Of a DNA stretch of 64,000 bases, positions 61,868 to 64,000 are shown in pieces (the stretch's first letter is position 1; the number at the start of each line of letters is the position of its first letter). The DNA is from Congeria kusceri (taxonomy: Eukaryota; Mollusca; Bivalvia; Myida; Dreissenidae). Position numbers and translations under genes: made by a program. The stretch is taken from the NCBI GenBank assembly GCA_027627225.1, contig CM051029.1:8347426-8411425 (forward strand), given 5' to 3'. The notes beneath the pieces were generated by a model. That model had not been told where the DNA came from. It worked only from the letters and a program-made list of their open reading frames with translations, and did no database searches.

Positions 61868-62119
61868 CCTTCACGATTTCCTTCCGCTGTTCTGCTGTAC
61901 CGGAGTTGCCACCTGACTTGCACCTCGTCCTCTACCTCTTCTTTGACCTCTTGCCCTTCCTTGTCATTTGGATCTTCCGTGTCCTTTTGCCCCGCCTTGC
62001 CCCCTCCCTCCTCTTTTCTGAACACCACCTCTTGTTTTTCTGAGTGGACTGTCAGAAGAAGTGGATGCTGTGCTTTTTCTCCGTAGACTGTGAGACGAAG
62101 TGGATGTTCTGTCTGATTC
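61868..62119 (-). pseudogene. Arg/Gly-rich exon, right-arm copy, upstream of the P2X7-C-like exons
   Basis: AATACAG acceptor. The frame reads ESDRTSTSSHSLRRKSTAST, then GGVQKRGGRGQGG, a TGA, then QRRGRGRGASQ. A Ser-rich and Arg/Gly-rich stretch before a P2X7 C-terminal domain is a common layout in molluscs. The TGA is shared with the left-arm copy. The donor seen in that copy (AAG/GTTTGA) is changed here to AAGGATTGA. Confidence 0.6.
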
Positions 62120-62715
62120 CTGTATTTGAGCAATAATATAATAATGATCAATGTAAAACAGTTGCTTATAGTATTTAAAAAGGCACATGCATAATACATT
62201 AAGATACACACTATTTGAGTAATATGTCCGGTTGTTTAGTAGATTTTAAAAAACTAACGCATGAGATTCCAAGAAGTCAAAATGTAAAGTTCAGGAGTCA
62301 AGATACTGGAAACACAGGAATTATTTTCTTAAATATTTGTTAACTGCTGTGCGAGTGGTAATATTTGGTAATACAGGTTAAAGAAATTTAGTACAGATAA
62401 AATAAATGCAAATTAAAAGGAGCTCTGATTCTAAAACCTACGTCGAAACCAGTGGGTTAGTATACCATCCTAGAGTAATATCCGAAAATATAGTTCGGAT
62501 ATTTCAATTAAAAAATCTAAGCAATATCAAATACATACTTTACTCGCACCATTTCGGCAAATGATGCCATTCTGAGTGTCCTCTGTAGCACTATAACTGT
62601 TCTTAAATCTTCTCGAACAAACAAGAAGGAAAAGGAAATCTATAACAATAAAATATGTTCACAATATTCACGCGACACTGTTTACGTAAAATAACGAGTC
62701 AATTCGAGTTAATCC

Positions 62716-62953
<238 letters not shown>

Positions 62954-63177
62954 GTTATTATAAATATATGTTATTATTTATACAATAGACTAATGTTTTT
63001 TAAATATCTAATTAAACATAAGCATACTATGACTACTAGATAAAGCATAATTTCTGAAGTCATTTGTATGTTTTGAAAATGAACAGCTTACCAATAATGA
63101 GTACATGTCCATGTAAGCTGCTATTAGACGTGGTAAATTATCTAAGATCTACCTATTTGTTTAACGGCGCGTTTCAG

Positions 63178-63307
63178 ACGATCGGACTGCGACAGTGTGC
63201 AGCAGCTTCAGGATATAGTCAACAAGTCATCGACTGTAAACGAGGCTGTCCGTTATCCGACATGGCGCTCGCGGGACTGGATGAGTTTCCTGTTAACAAT
63301 GTTTAAG
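63178..63307 (+). CDS. Penultimate exon of an unrecognised gene, right-arm copy
   Basis: GTTTCAG acceptor and AAG/GTATTA donor bound a frame reading RSDCDSVQQLQDIVNKSS and ending DWMSFLLTMFK. It differs from the left-arm copy at the first few residues (SDCDS against YDFDS) and is otherwise identical in the part compared. Confidence 0.5.
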
Positions 63308-63599
63308 GTATTAAGACAATACCCGGGATAAGGTTGGTTACACGCTTCACCATTATGAACAAAATCACTGGACAAATCGCGCACGCACGCACACATACCT
63401 GAAATATAAGTATCTTTGTGAAATCAAAGTTATCTAGTGTCTAAAATTATATTTAAGCCCGTTCAAAATAAACATGTTTACTTTATAGGTTTAATTATCA
63501 CAACTTGTTTACACATAATTAGTTGTAAATGCATTTGATTGTATACCAGAACGACAGCTGACATGTATTAACCGTTGGTATTTACTTAATATGTTTCAG

Positions 63600-63753
63600 G
63601 AAATACCAGTATTTCAGACTCGAATCATCGACGCCGGGCATGGTTGCTTTTAAGAAAGCAGGTGGTGAGCCAGAGGAAGAGTTATGTGTCCTGAAACAGT
63701 CTCACAGCGACATCCCCATGACCACCGCCCACATAATGACATTTAACATGTAA
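63600..63753 (+). CDS. Terminal exon of an unrecognised gene, right-arm copy
   Basis: Reads KYQYFRLESSTPGMVAFKKA to HSDIPMTTAHIMTFNM and TAA. Compared with the left-arm copy it has several replacements but no stop or frameshift. The two copies point away from each other. The same phase mismatch with the preceding exon is present in both. Confidence 0.5.
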
Positions 63754-64000
63754 CATATCCCATCACCGTACATATCACATATTGATTTTTTATTACACGT
63801 TTCACGTGTATTATGTTCTTTACATTAAATTTAATTTGACATTTTAATAGTATTGTGACTGTCACGTTTGCTTAATGGCAACGTCATAAAAGTCATATAA
63901 TCCGATCGAAAATGAAACGACGTCAATGTCATTTTTTTGAATGCATGTACATGTTGCTTTCATAGCTACGTAAAACGAAAGGCATAACATTATTTTATAC

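Overview
The window reads as AT-rich nuclear DNA of an invertebrate, most likely a mollusc and probably a bivalve. Genes are split into short exons with GT/AG boundaries. There are scattered copies of the short hairpin repeat (AGCTCACCT...AGGTGAGCT plus body) that is abundant in bivalve genomes, an APE-type LINE, a P2X7-C-like gene remnant and heavy tandem-repeat growth. The species call is an inference; no marker gene is present. Nothing bacterial or viral was recognised.

583-2644 is one long exon of about fifty 39-bp (13-residue) charged repeats, broken by a one-base frameshift. 2926-14705 is a 14-exon gene on the + strand. It has two Cys/His fingers, then a conserved domain whose last part resembles the C-terminal box of tyrosine recombinases, an acidic stretch made from a triplicated exon, and a basic C-terminal tail. 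All exon phases join, but one TGA interrupts the large exon. Its introns hold a 100-bp minisatellite and dispersed repeats. 14706-23013 is about 8.3 kb without a supported gene, containing a CRE/CCAAT-box cluster, a fold-back element and a CA microsatellite.

23014-48358 is the dominant feature: about 25.3 kb of head-to-tail 99-bp monomers (33 codons), roughly 255 copies. They are grouped into blocks of about 6 kb that become nearly identical toward the right end (a 5,775-bp tandem duplication). One + strand frame stays open for up to 748 codons, but stops and frameshifts are scattered through it. A coding-like 3' exon with an internal TAA follows at 48441-48695.

48700-57690 holds simple repeats, a second fold-back element, and a dead LINE on the minus strand (ORF1 intact; endonuclease and reverse transcriptase interrupted by stops). 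57700-64000 is a large inverted repeat (arms over 2.2 kb, spacer about 1.6 kb, right arm running off the window). Each arm carries the last two exons of an unrecognised gene, arranged back-to-back, and one copy of an Arg/Gly-rich exon. The spacer and the right-arm Arg/Gly exon together form a broken P2X7-C-like gene on the minus strand. The right half of the window therefore looks like repeat-driven accessory sequence; the left 15 kb is the only region with a substantially complete gene.
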